In this document: positions 1 through 7,998 of the stretch, piece after piece
Layout: the number at the start of each line of letters is the position of its first letter
Position numbering within the stretch: position 1 is the stretch's first letter
Source of the DNA: Siccibacter turicensis LMG 23730
Lineage (GTDB): Bacteria > Pseudomonadota > Gammaproteobacteria > Enterobacterales > Enterobacteriaceae
Length of the DNA: 64,000 nt
Reading direction: 5' to 3'
NCBI RefSeq assembly: GCF_000463155.2
Contig: NZ_AWFZ01000061.1
Span: forward strand, 108,535 to 172,534
Notes under the pieces: model-generated
The model's input: only the letters and a program-made list of their open reading frames with translations
Database searches by the model: none
Told to the model about the DNA's origin: nothing
Position numbers and translations under genes: made by a program

Positions 1-1
1 C

Positions 2-571
2 GATGGGCAAAACGGTGCGCAGATGCAGGAGCGTATTCGCCTACTGGGCACCGTTCCGGAAGATTTGATCGTAATGGTGGTGGGGAACGGCTCTTTCAGC
101 AGCAACCTTACCTGGGGCTCGCTGCCGGAGCCGACTCAGACGCCCGCCAAACCGCCACGCGCCAGCGCGCCGGTGGAGATCGTCACCAGCGCCAATTTCG
201 GCGATGAAATGACAAAAAAAACCATCGCGCCCACCCCGGCGGACACCAAAACCCTCGGCATATCGAAAAGTCGGCTCGATCCGGCGGACGAGGCGAGTAA
301 AGCCCTTGGGGCACTGGACAAGGCGCTGGAGAAGGTGAGCAGCTACCGTGGGGAGTACGGCAGCCTTATCAATACCTTTGAATCGGCGAAATCGACGCTG
401 GCGCAGAGCACGCTCGCCACCACGGCGGCGCGCAGCCGCATTGAAGATGCCGACTATGCGCTGGAAGTCAGCCAGATGAGCCGGGCGCAGATCCTCTCGC
501 AGGCGGGCAACGCCGTGCTGGTGCAGGCGAACCAGATGCCGGAAGTGGCGTTAACCCTGCTGAAAGGATAA
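2..571 (+). CDS. Flagellin-family protein, C-terminal part (5' end outside window)
   Basis: The reading frame is open at the left edge, so the N-terminus is missing. The last ~90 residues are a classical flagellin C-terminal (D0/D1) domain: a helical stretch, the signature ARSRIEDADYALEVSQMSRAQ, then QAGNAVLVQANQ and a short tail. This domain packs in the filament core and is needed for export and polymerisation. The ~100 residues before it do not look like an ordinary flagellin central region. They hold a hydrophobic patch (LIVMVVGNGSFSSNLTWG) and a Pro/Ala-rich linker, so the middle may be an unusual insert domain. The stop codon abuts the convergent azlD stop. No other motility gene is in the window, so this could be an extra or lateral flagellin. 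Confidence 0.75.
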   Translation, partial: DGQNGAQMQERIRLLGTVPEDLIVMVVGNGSFSSNLTWGSLPEPTQTPAKPPRASAPVEIVTSANFGDEMTKKTIAPTPADTKTLGISKSRLDPADEASKALGALDKALEKVSSYRGEYGSLINTFESAKSTLAQSTLATTAARSRIEDADYALEVSQMSRAQILSQAGNAVLVQANQMPEVALTLLKG

Positions 572-898
572 TCAGGGAACGCCGAGCTGACGCAGGCCGG
601 CAGTCACCGCGGCGGCCGCGATAATCACCACAATCAGCGGCGTTTTGCGCCACGCCAGCAGAACCGCCACCGCGACGCCGCACAGGCGCGCCATGCCGCC
701 AAAGCTGGTGCCGGAATAGAGCGTGGTCGCCAGCGCTACCGCAAACAGCAGGGTAGTCGCCGCATCCGACAGCATGCCCTGCGCCCGTTCAGACAGCGCC
801 ATGCGGTTCCCCAGCTTCGCCCCGCCAAACCGCATCAGCCAGGTGCCGAGCGACAGCACGATAATCCCCAGAATCACCAACAGCGTATCGTGCATCAT
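572..898 (-). CDS. azlD: AzlD-family branched-chain amino acid exporter small subunit
   Basis: A 108-residue hydrophobic protein with about four membrane segments and the AzlD-type opening in which a membrane helix leads into TWLMRFGG. AzlD partners AzlC (YgaZ/YgaH in E. coli) in the inner membrane to export branched-chain amino acids such as valine. Its ATG overlaps the end of azlC by four bases (895-898), so the two are translationally coupled. Longer versions of the frame reach upstream inside azlC and are not believed. The substrate is inferred from the family. Confidence 0.85.
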   Translation of the reverse strand: MMHDTLLVILGIIVLSLGTWLMRFGGAKLGNRMALSERAQGMLSDAATTLLFAVALATTLYSGTSFGGMARLCGVAVAVLLAWRKTPLIVVIIAAAAVTAGLRQLGVP

Positions 899-1557
899 TT
901 CTTCCTCATTACAACGCCGAGCAGCGACAGCAGCACCGGCAGCCCCACCGGCGCGAACGGCACAGCCGCCAGCGAAATTGCCGCACCGCTGGTGGCGCGA
1001 ATAAGCGTGGTGCGGTTTTTCAGCGCCGGGATCACCAGCGCCAGCAGAATGGCCGGGAATACCGCATCCAGGCCAATTGCTTCGGGCGAGGGCAACAGGG
1101 TGCCGATCGCGCTGCCAATCAGCGCGCCAAGCGGCCAGACCAGCGCCACGCCCAGTCCGCACAGCCAGAACGCGGCTTTGCGCTGCTCGTGAGTGGCCTG
1201 AGCAAGGCCGAACACCACGCTTTCATCATTCATGATGTGGCTGCCAAGCACGGCGGCGGCACGTCTGCCCACCAGCTCGCGCACCGCCACGCCGAAGGGG
1301 ATATGGCGGGCGTTAACCAGCAGGCCCGCAGCGGCGGCGGCAAGGGGATGCCCACCGCTGGCGACGATACCGATAAACATAAATTCTGACGCCCCGGCCA
1401 GCACGAACACCGACAGCACCAGCGGTAGCCAGAGCGGAAAACCATAGGCCATCGCCAGCGAACCGTAAGAGACGCCCACCACGCCCACCGCCAGGCATAC
1501 CAGGAAAATGGCTTTTTTAGTGTCGCCGCTCAGACAAGCAAACCGTTGCATTACCAT
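895..1557 (-). CDS. azlC: AzlC-family branched-chain amino acid exporter large subunit
   Basis: A 220-residue integral membrane protein typical of AzlC/YgaZ. It has about five to six membrane segments and the family motifs ASEFMF in the second helix region and NARHIPFG in the following loop. It forms the exporter with AzlD. It is transcribed divergently from the XRE-cupin regulator at 1659; the ~100 bp between them carries two similar palindromes, so the regulator probably controls it. The real substrate is unknown; valine, other branched-chain amino acids or methionine are known for relatives. Confidence 0.88.
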   Translation of the reverse strand: MVMQRFACLSGDTKKAIFLVCLAVGVVGVSYGSLAMAYGFPLWLPLVLSVFVLAGASEFMFIGIVASGGHPLAAAAAGLLVNARHIPFGVAVRELVGRRAAAVLGSHIMNDESVVFGLAQATHEQRKAAFWLCGLGVALVWPLGALIGSAIGTLLPSPEAIGLDAVFPAILLALVIPALKNRTTLIRATSGAAISLAAVPFAPVGLPVLLSLLGVVMRKK

Positions 1558-1583
1558 AGATAGTTAACCATATCGAACGAGTA

Positions 1584-1644
1584 TTCATTATAATGAACAC
1601 AGTGAGTATGAATTTCAAGCGAACGATCGTTCGTTATAAAGAAC
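1584..1644. promoter_or_regulatory. Divergent azlC/regulator control region with paired palindromes
   Basis: Two related sites lie between azlC and the regulator: a perfect 14-bp palindrome TTCATTATAATGAA (1584-1597) and a near-perfect 16-bp one GTTCGTTATAAAGAAC (1629-1644). They share the core TTCrTTATAAwGAA. A third perfect palindrome, CGAACGATCGTTCG (1620-1633), overlaps the second. The likely ligand is the XRE-cupin dimer encoded at 1659, giving autoregulation and control of azlCD. The assignment is by position and symmetry only. Confidence 0.5.
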
Positions 1645-1658
1645 AACCGGAGGGGTAA

Positions 1659-2207
1659 ATGAACCCGCCCATTGAAGTTATTGCCGCAAGCCTGGTGCGC
1701 GAGCGCACCCGTGCCGGTCTGTCGCTGGCGGAAATTGCCCGCCGCGCCGGGATTGCGAAATCCACCCTTTCCCAGCTGGAAGCGGGTAAAGGGAATCCTG
1801 GCCTGGAAACGCTGTGGGCGCTGTGCGTGGCGCTGGGCATTCCGTTTGCGCGCCTGTTCGAACCTCAGGCCGCCCCGACGCAGGTTATCCGTCGCGGGGA
1901 GGGCACCCGCGTGGTGGCGGAGCAGGCCAACTATCAGGCGATCCTGCTGGCGACCTGCCCGCCAACGGCACGGCGCGATATTTATCTGCTGATGGCGCAG
2001 CCGGGCGCGGATCGCGTCTCACAGCCGCATTCACCGGGCTCGGTGGAGCACATTATTATTACCCAGGGCCGGGCGGTGGTCGGGCTGATGGATGCCGCAG
2101 AAGAGCTGCATCCGGGGGATTACATCTGTTATCCGGCAGATCGCGAACACGTGTTTCGCGCGCTGGAGCCGGATACGCAGGCGCTGCTGGTGGCCGAACA
2201 GAACTGA
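1659..2207 (+). CDS. XRE-family transcriptional regulator with C-terminal cupin domain
   Basis: A 182-residue protein. Residues ~8-62 form an XRE helix-turn-helix (SLAEIARRAGIAKSTLSQLE; the following Gly-Asn-Pro is typical of this subgroup). Residues ~105-178 form a cupin sensor domain containing PHSPGSVEHIIITQG and PGDYICYPAD. This architecture is common in regulators of amino-acid, polyamine or detoxification genes, where the cupin senses a small ligand. The gene starts at ATG 1659 after an AGGGG ribosome-binding site. It is divergent from azlCD, its probable target. The ligand is unknown. Confidence 0.85.
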   Translation: MNPPIEVIAASLVRERTRAGLSLAEIARRAGIAKSTLSQLEAGKGNPGLETLWALCVALGIPFARLFEPQAAPTQVIRRGEGTRVVAEQANYQAILLATCPPTARRDIYLLMAQPGADRVSQPHSPGSVEHIIITQGRAVVGLMDAAEELHPGDYICYPADREHVFRALEPDTQALLVAEQN

Positions 2208-2342
2208 TAGCATGACTAGTTCAATTTTTATGAACAAGCTCAGCAAATCCTTCCGCTTTTTGTTGAGGGGAGTGGGGTCTATTATTACTCCATCGAAGGC
2301 GATAAGCCTTCTCCCTGACAAATTACGATGAAGGAATACCCG

Positions 2343-2552
2343 ATGAAAACTATCAAAAATTTTGTTGCAGTTCTCGCCCTGACCTCCGCTTTCGGTGCTT
2401 TTGCTGGCCAGACCGTGACCGCAACCGGTTCTACGCTCGATGATACCGAAGCGAAAATTGCCGCACAGGCGCAGGAGATGGGCGCGTCGTATAAAATCAC
2501 CTCCGCCTTCAACCGCGACCAGGTTCATATGACCGCTGAACTGTCTAAATAA
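2343..2552 (+). CDS. YdgH/BhsA/McbA-like (DUF1471) small exported protein
   Basis: A 69-residue protein. Residues 1-22 are a signal peptide (MKTIKNFVAVLALTSAFGAFA) and the rest is a single DUF1471 fold (TVTATGSTLDDTEAKIAAQA... ending in a short beta hairpin). Enterobacterial members (BhsA, McbA, YhcN, YjfN and others) are small periplasmic stress- or biofilm-associated proteins. The ATG at 2343 is preferred over one at 2328 because it gives a clean signal peptide. The gene is monocistronic and followed by a strong terminator. The specific paralogue is not recognised. Confidence 0.8.
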   Translation: MKTIKNFVAVLALTSAFGAFAGQTVTATGSTLDDTEAKIAAQAQEMGASYKITSAFNRDQVHMTAELSK

Positions 2553-2570
2553 ATGAATTCATGTCGAAAG

Positions 2571-2592
2571 AGCGCCTGAGGGCGCTTTTTTT
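2571..2592 (+). terminator. Rho-independent terminator of the DUF1471 gene
   Basis: The stem AGCGCC/GGCGCT with a short loop is followed directly by a run of seven T. It is 18 bases after the stop codon at 2552. Confidence 0.85.
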
Positions 2593-2659
2593 GTTATATG
2601 GACTCGGTGGCGGGGATGCGCGACACTAGCCCGCGATCACTCTTTACGGGCCGCTTACC

Positions 2660-3670
2660 ATGTCGCTAAAAGCCATCGCCACACATCTGGGTCTTTCCGT
2701 CACCACGGTCAGCCGTGCGCTGAACGGCTATGACGACGTCTCGCAGGAGACCCGGGCGCGCGTCGAAGCGGAAGCGCAGCGTCGCGGCTACCGGCCAAAT
2801 ACCTTCGCCCGCCGCCTGAAAATGGGCAAAATCGACGCCGTCGGGCTGGTGTTTCCGGTGCTGCCCGCCCCGCTGAATAACAGCGTGTTTCTCGGGATGG
2901 TGGGCGAGATCAGCCGCGAACTGGCGCAGTACGAAATCGATTTGCTGCTGATTGCCGATGACGATCTGGCGGACCGCCACAGTTATATGCGTCAGGTGCA
3001 GAGCCGCCGCGTCGACGCCCTGATCGTCGCGCACACGCTGGATAACGATCCCCGGCTGCAGGAGTTACAGCGCGCTAATTTCCCTTTTCTGGCGCTGGGC
3101 CGCAGCCAGCTTGCGCAGCCCTACGCCTGGTTTGATTTCGATAATCAGGCCGGAACCCGGCAGGCAACGGAGCGGCTAATTGCGCTCGGCCATCAGCGCA
3201 TTGCCCTGCTCGGGGAGAACAACAGCCAGGCCTTTATCACCCAGCGACGGGACGGCTGGCGCGAGGCGCTGCGTGCGCATCACCTCTCCGACGCCTGGCT
3301 GCGCCTGCTGCCGCCTACCCGCCGCGCCGGGTATAAAGCGACGCTGGAGCTGCTCGCACTGCCCACGCCGCCCACGGCGATCGTCACCGACTGCAACTCC
3401 CACGGCGATGGCGCGGCAATGGCGCTGCAAACGCTCGGTCGTCTGCAAGGTGACAACGCGGTATCGCTGGTGGTGTACGATGGTCTGCCGCCGGACAGCA
3501 TCGTTGAACTTGACGTTGCTGCGGTGATCCAGTCCACCCGTCAGGGCGTGGGGCAGCAGATTGCCGATATGGTGCGCCGCCTCATTGCCGGTGAACCGCT
3601 GACGCAGCTGCAGGTGCTCTGGCAGCCAGAGTTTTTCCCCGGCGTGACCCTGAATTCCCCTCCGCAATAA
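2660..3670 (+). CDS. LacI-family repressor of the raffinose/melibiose genes (RafR-like)
   Basis: A 336-residue LacI/GalR protein. The N-terminal HTH (LKAIATHLGLSVTTVSRALNG) and hinge (YRPNTFARRL) are followed by a periplasmic-binding-protein-like sugar domain. Length and context match RafR of the E. coli plasmid raf operon (about 335 residues). It lies immediately upstream of, and in the same direction as, the alpha-galactosidase gene. Palindromes matching LacI-type operators lie between the two genes. The inducer is inferred to be an alpha-galactoside such as melibiose or raffinose. Confidence 0.85.
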   Translation: MSLKAIATHLGLSVTTVSRALNGYDDVSQETRARVEAEAQRRGYRPNTFARRLKMGKIDAVGLVFPVLPAPLNNSVFLGMVGEISRELAQYEIDLLLIADDDLADRHSYMRQVQSRRVDALIVAHTLDNDPRLQELQRANFPFLALGRSQLAQPYAWFDFDNQAGTRQATERLIALGHQRIALLGENNSQAFITQRRDGWREALRAHHLSDAWLRLLPPTRRAGYKATLELLALPTPPTAIVTDCNSHGDGAAMALQTLGRLQGDNAVSLVVYDGLPPDSIVELDVAAVIQSTRQGVGQQIADMVRRLIAGEPLTQLQVLWQPEFFPGVTLNSPPQ

Positions 3671-3697
3671 TTCTCAATAATTTAACAACGCTCACAT

Positions 3698-3736
3698 AAC
3701 CGAAACATTGTGGTTGGCATCCGAAACGTTTCGGAT
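3698..3736. promoter_or_regulatory. Tandem LacI/RafR-type operators before the alpha-galactosidase gene
   Basis: A perfect 18-bp palindrome ATCCGAAACGTTTCGGAT (3719-3736) follows an imperfect copy AACCGAAACATTGTGGTT (3698-3715; 6 of 8 half-site positions symmetric). Their centres are 21 bp apart, two helical turns. The plasmid raf operon likewise has two 18-bp RafR operators around the -35 region, so both sites are probably bound by the repressor encoded at 2660. Confidence 0.7.
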
Positions 3737-3772
3737 CAACAGTTAACGCAGACCCGATTCAGGAGATGCTTT

Positions 3773-5896
3773 ATGGAAGCGCGCTGTTACCGCCTCACCA
3801 GTGGTGCCACCGATGTGATCATCACTACCGCACCGTTCCCGGAAATTGTTTACTGGGGGGCGCATCTTGCCCACTTTTCGCCGCAGGATCGCCACAGTTT
3901 GACGCGCCCGGTGGCTAACGGTCGGCTGGATGTCGATTCCCCGATTACGCTGATGGCCGAGAACGGCCATGGCCTGTTTGGCGCGCCGGGTCTGGAGGGG
4001 CATCGCAACGGCCTGGACGCCTCGCCGGTCTTTACGCCGACGCGCGTGGCGCAGCAGGGCAATGCCCTGACGATCCTCTGCGAGGACGTCAATGCCGGTC
4101 TGGGGCTGGTCAGCGAACTGGTGCTGACCGACAGCGGCGTGCTGAAGGTGCGCCACGCGCTTACCAACCAGCGTGCCCAGCCGTGGCAGGTGGATCGCTT
4201 CGCCGTCACGCTGCCGGTGCCGGAGCGGGCGGGCGAGGTGATGGCGTTTCACGGTCGCTGGATCCGCGAGTTCCAGCCGCACCGCGTAGCGCTGAGCCAT
4301 GACGGCTTCGTGCTGGAAAACCGCCGCGGGCGCACCTCACATGAACATTTTCCGGCGCTGATTGCCGGCACGCCGGGCTTCCACGAGCAGCAGGGCGACG
4401 TCTGGGGCGTGCATCTTGGCTGGAGCGGCAACCACCGCATCAAGTGCGAAGCGAAAACCGATGGCCGCCGCCTGATCCAGGCCGAAGCGCTCTATCTGCC
4501 CGGTGAAATAGCGCTGGAAGAGGGGGAAACGCTGCATACGCCGTGGCTCTATGCCAGCTTCTCCGCCGCCGGGCTGAACGGCATGAGCCAGCAGTTCCAC
4601 CGCTTCCTGCGCGACGAGATTATCCGCTTCCCCGGCGACAAGCCGCGCCCGGTGCATCTCAATACCTGGGAGGGGATCTACTTCAATCACGACCCCGCGT
4701 ACATCATGCAGATGGCGAGCCGCGCCGCCGAACTGGGCGTCGAGCGCTTTATCATCGATGACGGCTGGTTTAAGGGACGTAATGACGACCATGCTGCGCT
4801 CGGCGACTGGTATCTCGATGAGAACAAGTATCCGGACGGGCTGATGCCGGTGATCGACCACGTGAAATCCCTCGGCATGGAGTTCGGTATCTGGGTAGAG
4901 CCGGAGATGATTAACCCCGATTCCGATCTCTGTCGCGCTCATCCCGACTGGGTACTGGCGCTGCCGGGCTACCCGAAAACCACCGGACGTCACCAGTGGG
5001 TGCTGAACCTGAGTATTCCCGAGGCGTTTGACTATCTGGTGGAGCGCCTGAGCTGGCTGCTGGGTGAGCATCCCATCGACTACGTGAAGTGGGACATGAA
5101 CCGCGAGCTGGTGCAGCCCGGGCATCATGACAGAGCCGCAGCAGACGCCCAGACGCGCCAGTTCTATCGCCTGCTCGACACCCTGCGGGCACGTTTCCCG
5201 CAGGTGGAGTTTGAGTCCTGCGCCTCGGGCGGGGGACGTATCGACTACGAAGTGCTGACCCGCAGCCACCGTTTCTGGGCGTCAGATAATAACGATGCGC
5301 TGGAGCGCAGCACCATCCAGCGCGGCATGAGCTATTTCTTCCCGCCGGAAGTGATGGGCGCGCATATCGGCAACCGCCGCTGTCATGCCACGTTTCGCCA
5401 GCACAGCATCGCCTTCCGCGGCCTGACGGCGCTGTTTGGTCATATGGGGCTGGAGCTGGACCCGGTCACCGCCGATGCCGAGGAATACGCAGGCTACCAG
5501 CGCTATTCCGCGCTCTACAGGCGCTGGCGCGGGCTGATCCATTCCGGCACGATGTGGCGGGTGGCGATGCCGGACGCCACCACGCAGGTACAGGGCGTGG
5601 TGAGCGAGGATAAAACCCAGGGGCTGTGGCTGGTGAGCCAGCTGGCGATGCCGGATTACACGCTGCCCGGCGCACTGAGAATACCGGGCCTGGAGCCAGG
5701 GGCGCGTTACCAGATTCGGCTGGAAGACCCGTCCACCCTGCCGTTAACCGGTGCCGGCGGGCATACCATGCGCAAGCTGCCAGGCTGGATGACGTCGCCC
5801 GTCAGCGCCAGCGGCGAATGGCTGGCGCAGGCCGGGCTGCAGCTGCCGGTGATGGACCCGGAAACGGCCCTGCTGATTGTCGTTGAACGAGTGTAA
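3773..5896 (+). CDS. rafA: Alpha-galactosidase, glycoside hydrolase family 36 (RafA-type)
   Basis: A 707-residue GH36 enzyme, close to RafA (708 residues). It hydrolyses alpha-1,6-galactosides (melibiose, raffinose) in the cytosol after uptake. The TIM barrel carries the nucleophile in YVKWDMNRE (Asp ~441) and the acid/base in RFWASDNNDALERS (Asp ~505); the GH36 motif ESCASGGGRIDYE lies between them. ATG 3773 follows an AGGAG at ideal spacing; a longer reading from 3710 would cross the operator. It is an NAD-independent retaining enzyme, unlike the GH4 MelA of E. coli. The permease gene follows after 51 bp containing a GC hairpin. Confidence 0.9.
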   Translation: MEARCYRLTSGATDVIITTAPFPEIVYWGAHLAHFSPQDRHSLTRPVANGRLDVDSPITLMAENGHGLFGAPGLEGHRNGLDASPVFTPTRVAQQGNALTILCEDVNAGLGLVSELVLTDSGVLKVRHALTNQRAQPWQVDRFAVTLPVPERAGEVMAFHGRWIREFQPHRVALSHDGFVLENRRGRTSHEHFPALIAGTPGFHEQQGDVWGVHLGWSGNHRIKCEAKTDGRRLIQAEALYLPGEIALEEGETLHTPWLYASFSAAGLNGMSQQFHRFLRDEIIRFPGDKPRPVHLNTWEGIYFNHDPAYIMQMASRAAELGVERFIIDDGWFKGRNDDHAALGDWYLDENKYPDGLMPVIDHVKSLGMEFGIWVEPEMINPDSDLCRAHPDWVLALPGYPKTTGRHQWVLNLSIPEAFDYLVERLSWLLGEHPIDYVKWDMNRELVQPGHHDRAAADAQTRQFYRLLDTLRARFPQVEFESCASGGGRIDYEVLTRSHRFWASDNNDALERSTIQRGMSYFFPPEVMGAHIGNRRCHATFRQHSIAFRGLTALFGHMGLELDPVTADAEEYAGYQRYSALYRRWRGLIHSGTMWRVAMPDATTQVQGVVSEDKTQGLWLVSQLAMPDYTLPGALRIPGLEPGARYQIRLEDPSTLPLTGAGGHTMRKLPGWMTSPVSASGEWLAQAGLQLPVMDPETALLIVVERV

Positions 5897-5901
5897 CGGA
5901 G

Positions 5902-5919
5902 CGGGGCCGCATGGCCCCG
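5902..5919 (+). repeat. Intercistronic GC hairpin between alpha-galactosidase and permease
   Basis: Perfect 7-bp stem CGGGGCC/GGCCCCG with a four-base loop and no T tract. Such hairpins between co-transcribed genes often set relative mRNA stability. The effect is inferred. Confidence 0.5.
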
Positions 5920-5947
5920 ACGCGCCACGCCTTTGAGGATATCCTGA

Positions 5948-7222
5948 ATGAACACCACCGCCTGTACCTACAAAAATAACCCTAACTTCTGGATTTTCGG
6001 TCTGTTCTTTTTTCTCTACTTCTTTGTCATGGCGACCTGTTTTCCGTTCCTGCCGATCTGGCTGTCGGACATCATTGGCCTGAACAAAACCGATACCGGC
6101 ATCGTCTTCTCCTGCATCTCGCTGGCAGCCATCAGCTTCCAGCCGCTGCTTGGCGTGATCTCCGATAAGCTCGGGCTGAAGAAGCACCTGCTGTGGATCA
6201 TCACCCTGCTGCTGGTGCTGTTTGCGCCGTTTTTCCTCTACGTTTTTGGTCCGCTGCTGAAGGTAAACATCTGGCTTGGGGCGCTGAGTGGCGGGCTGTA
6301 TATTGGCTTCGTTTTTTCATCCGGTTCGGCGGCGATTGAGGCCTATATTGAACGCGTCAGCCGCAACAGCGCGTTTGAATACGGCAAGGCACGCATGTTC
6401 GGCTGTCTCGGCTGGGGGTTATGCGCCTCCACCGCCGGGATCCTGTTCAACGTTAATCCGGCGCTGGTGTTCTGGATGGGGTCCGGCGCGGCACTGCTGA
6501 TGATGGTGCTGCTGATCCTGGCGCGTCCAAAACCGAATCAGACGGCGCAGGTGATGGGTGCGCTGGGAGCAAACCAGCCGCAGATCACCGCGAAGATGGT
6601 ATTCGGTCTGTTCCGTCTGCCAAAGATGTGGATGTTCATTCTCTACGTTGTTGGCGTGGCCTGCGTCTACGACGTGTTTGATCAGCAGTTCGCGACCTTC
6701 TTTAAATCCTTCTTCGCCACGCCGGAAGCCGGCACGCGGGCATTTGGCTTCGCCACCACCGCCGGGGAGCTGTGCAATGCCATCATCATGTTCTGCTCGC
6801 CGTGGATTATTAACCGCATCGGTGCGAAAAATACCCTGCTGATCGCCGGCACCATCATGGCGACACGCATCATCGGCTCGGCTTTCGCCACCACGGTAGT
6901 GGAAGTGGTGGCGCTGAAGATGCTGCACGCGCTGGAAGTGCCGTTCCTGCTGGTGGGTGCTTTCAAATATATCACCGGCGTGTTCGATACCCGCCTTTCC
7001 GCCACCATCTATCTGATTGGTTTCCAGTTCTCAAAACAGATGATGGCGATCTTCCTCTCCGCCTTCGCCGGCAATATGTACGACCGCATCGGCTTCCAGG
7101 ATACCTACCTGATGCTCGGCTGCTTCGTGTTGACCGTGACGGTGGTGTCGGCGTTTACCCTCTCATCCAGCAAACGCAAAGGTGAGGTAGCGCAGCCAGA
7201 GAAGCTGGCGCAGCGCGTCTAA
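5948..7222 (+). CDS. melY: Melibiose/raffinose:H+ symporter of the LacY (OHS) family
   Basis: A 424-residue MFS carrier with 12 predicted membrane helices. It has the LacY-family start (FWIFGLFFFLYFFVMATCFPF), the loop motif GVISDKLGLKK between helices 2 and 3, and conserved charged residues in the later helices. RafB and Enterobacter cloacae MelY are both about 425 residues. It imports alpha-galactosides with protons across the inner membrane. It is the second gene of the operon after the alpha-galactosidase. The name melY rather than rafB is a judgement from genus context; the two are close homologues. Confidence 0.85.
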   Translation: MNTTACTYKNNPNFWIFGLFFFLYFFVMATCFPFLPIWLSDIIGLNKTDTGIVFSCISLAAISFQPLLGVISDKLGLKKHLLWIITLLLVLFAPFFLYVFGPLLKVNIWLGALSGGLYIGFVFSSGSAAIEAYIERVSRNSAFEYGKARMFGCLGWGLCASTAGILFNVNPALVFWMGSGAALLMMVLLILARPKPNQTAQVMGALGANQPQITAKMVFGLFRLPKMWMFILYVVGVACVYDVFDQQFATFFKSFFATPEAGTRAFGFATTAGELCNAIIMFCSPWIINRIGAKNTLLIAGTIMATRIIGSAFATTVVEVVALKMLHALEVPFLLVGAFKYITGVFDTRLSATIYLIGFQFSKQMMAIFLSAFAGNMYDRIGFQDTYLMLGCFVLTVTVVSAFTLSSSKRKGEVAQPEKLAQRV

Positions 7223-7298
7223 TATTTAAACAGCGTTACAGCGCGCGGATGATTATGTTATGCTCAAAAGTGTTACTTTGTGAGACTTGGGGTCTGAA

Positions 7299-7571
7299 AT
7301 GAACGCAACAAGGCTAAGGCAACAAGGTGGGGCGGTCATCATGACCATCCCTAAAGAAACGCTGATGCAAATGAACTGGGAAGCAGGAATGGTGGTGGAG
7401 TTGCACCCTGCCGGTCAATCGCTGACGGTAACATCGGAACAGCCGCGTCCGCGGGGGAAAAAATCACTCGCCGAGCTTCTTAAGGGTATCGACAAGGATG
7501 AAATTCAACAGCTTAACGAGGCGATGGGCGATGCGTTGAACTCCCCACCTGTTGGCAAGGAGATCGTGTAG
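7299..7571 (+). CDS. MazE/ChpS-like antitoxin (AbrB/SpoVT swapped-hairpin fold)
   Basis: A 90-residue protein. Residues 1-45 look like a MazE-type DNA-binding domain (RLRQQGGAVIMTIPKETL..., a beta strand with conserved Gly-Gly, then MVVELHP...SLTV). The C-terminal tail is acidic (LKGIDKDEIQQLNEA), typical of the segment that binds and blocks the toxin. It starts at ATG 7299; the start at 7287 has no ribosome-binding site. It abuts the toxin gene. It should neutralise the toxin and repress its own promoter. Confidence 0.8.
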   Translation: MNATRLRQQGGAVIMTIPKETLMQMNWEAGMVVELHPAGQSLTVTSEQPRPRGKKSLAELLKGIDKDEIQQLNEAMGDALNSPPVGKEIV

Positions 7572-7940
7572 ATGGCACCAGGGATGAAATTTCCGCATAA
7601 GGGAGAAATCTGGCACGTAAATGGCGACCCGACAACAGGCCGCGAATTTCAGGGTCCACACTATTATCTGGTGATTACAGATAAACAGCTGGTCAAAGCA
7701 TTAGGCGTCGCCACCTGTGTGCCCATTACCACAGGTGGAAGCGCCGCGCGATCTGCGCAGGTTACGGTCACGCTGGACGGCGGCAGTACCGATAAAGGCA
7801 GCGTAACCGGTGTGGCTCTGTGTTACATGATGAGAAGTATGGATTTGAAAGCACGTGGTGCCCGATATCACTCTACGGTGGAAGCCTCGGTCATGCGTGA
7901 AGTGCTTGATAAGGTTGTCGATATCATCGACCCGCAGTAA
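7572..7940 (+). CDS. MazF/PemK/ChpB-family mRNA endoribonuclease toxin
   Basis: A 122-residue PemK/MazF-like protein: KGEIWHVNGDPTTGREFQGPHYYLVITD, then VPITTGG, then GVALCYMMRSMDL. This matches the ChpB pattern of beta-barrel strands with the conserved Gly-Asp/Pro and MRSMDL (ChpB VRMMDL) motifs. Such toxins cut mRNA in a sequence-specific way. The ATG directly follows the antitoxin TAG, with AAGGAG nine bases before it inside the antitoxin gene, so the pair is translationally coupled. The pair sits between the galactoside and rhamnose clusters, suggesting horizontal arrival. Confidence 0.82.
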   Translation: MAPGMKFPHKGEIWHVNGDPTTGREFQGPHYYLVITDKQLVKALGVATCVPITTGGSAARSAQVTVTLDGGSTDKGSVTGVALCYMMRSMDLKARGARYHSTVEASVMREVLDKVVDIIDPQ

Positions 7941-7961
7941 AACGCGCTATTGTTGCTACAT

Positions 7962-7989
7962 AAAAAAGCCCGCTTGCGCGGGCTTTTTG
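7962..7989. terminator. Bidirectional terminator between toxin gene and rhaM
   Basis: A-tract, stem AAGCCCGC/GCGGGCTT with a TTGC loop, then a T-tract. It can end transcription from both the toxin gene (+) and the rhaBAD operon (-). Confidence 0.85.
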
Positions 7990-7998
7990 TTACGGCCA

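Noticed and set aside
4337-5269. 310-codon frame antisense to the alpha-galactosidase
   Set aside because: Shadow frame; the GH36 enzyme on the plus strand has all catalytic motifs.
5897-7940. Insertion-sequence or integrase remnants around the toxin-antitoxin pair
   Set aside because: I looked for transposase frames and terminal inverted repeats and found none.
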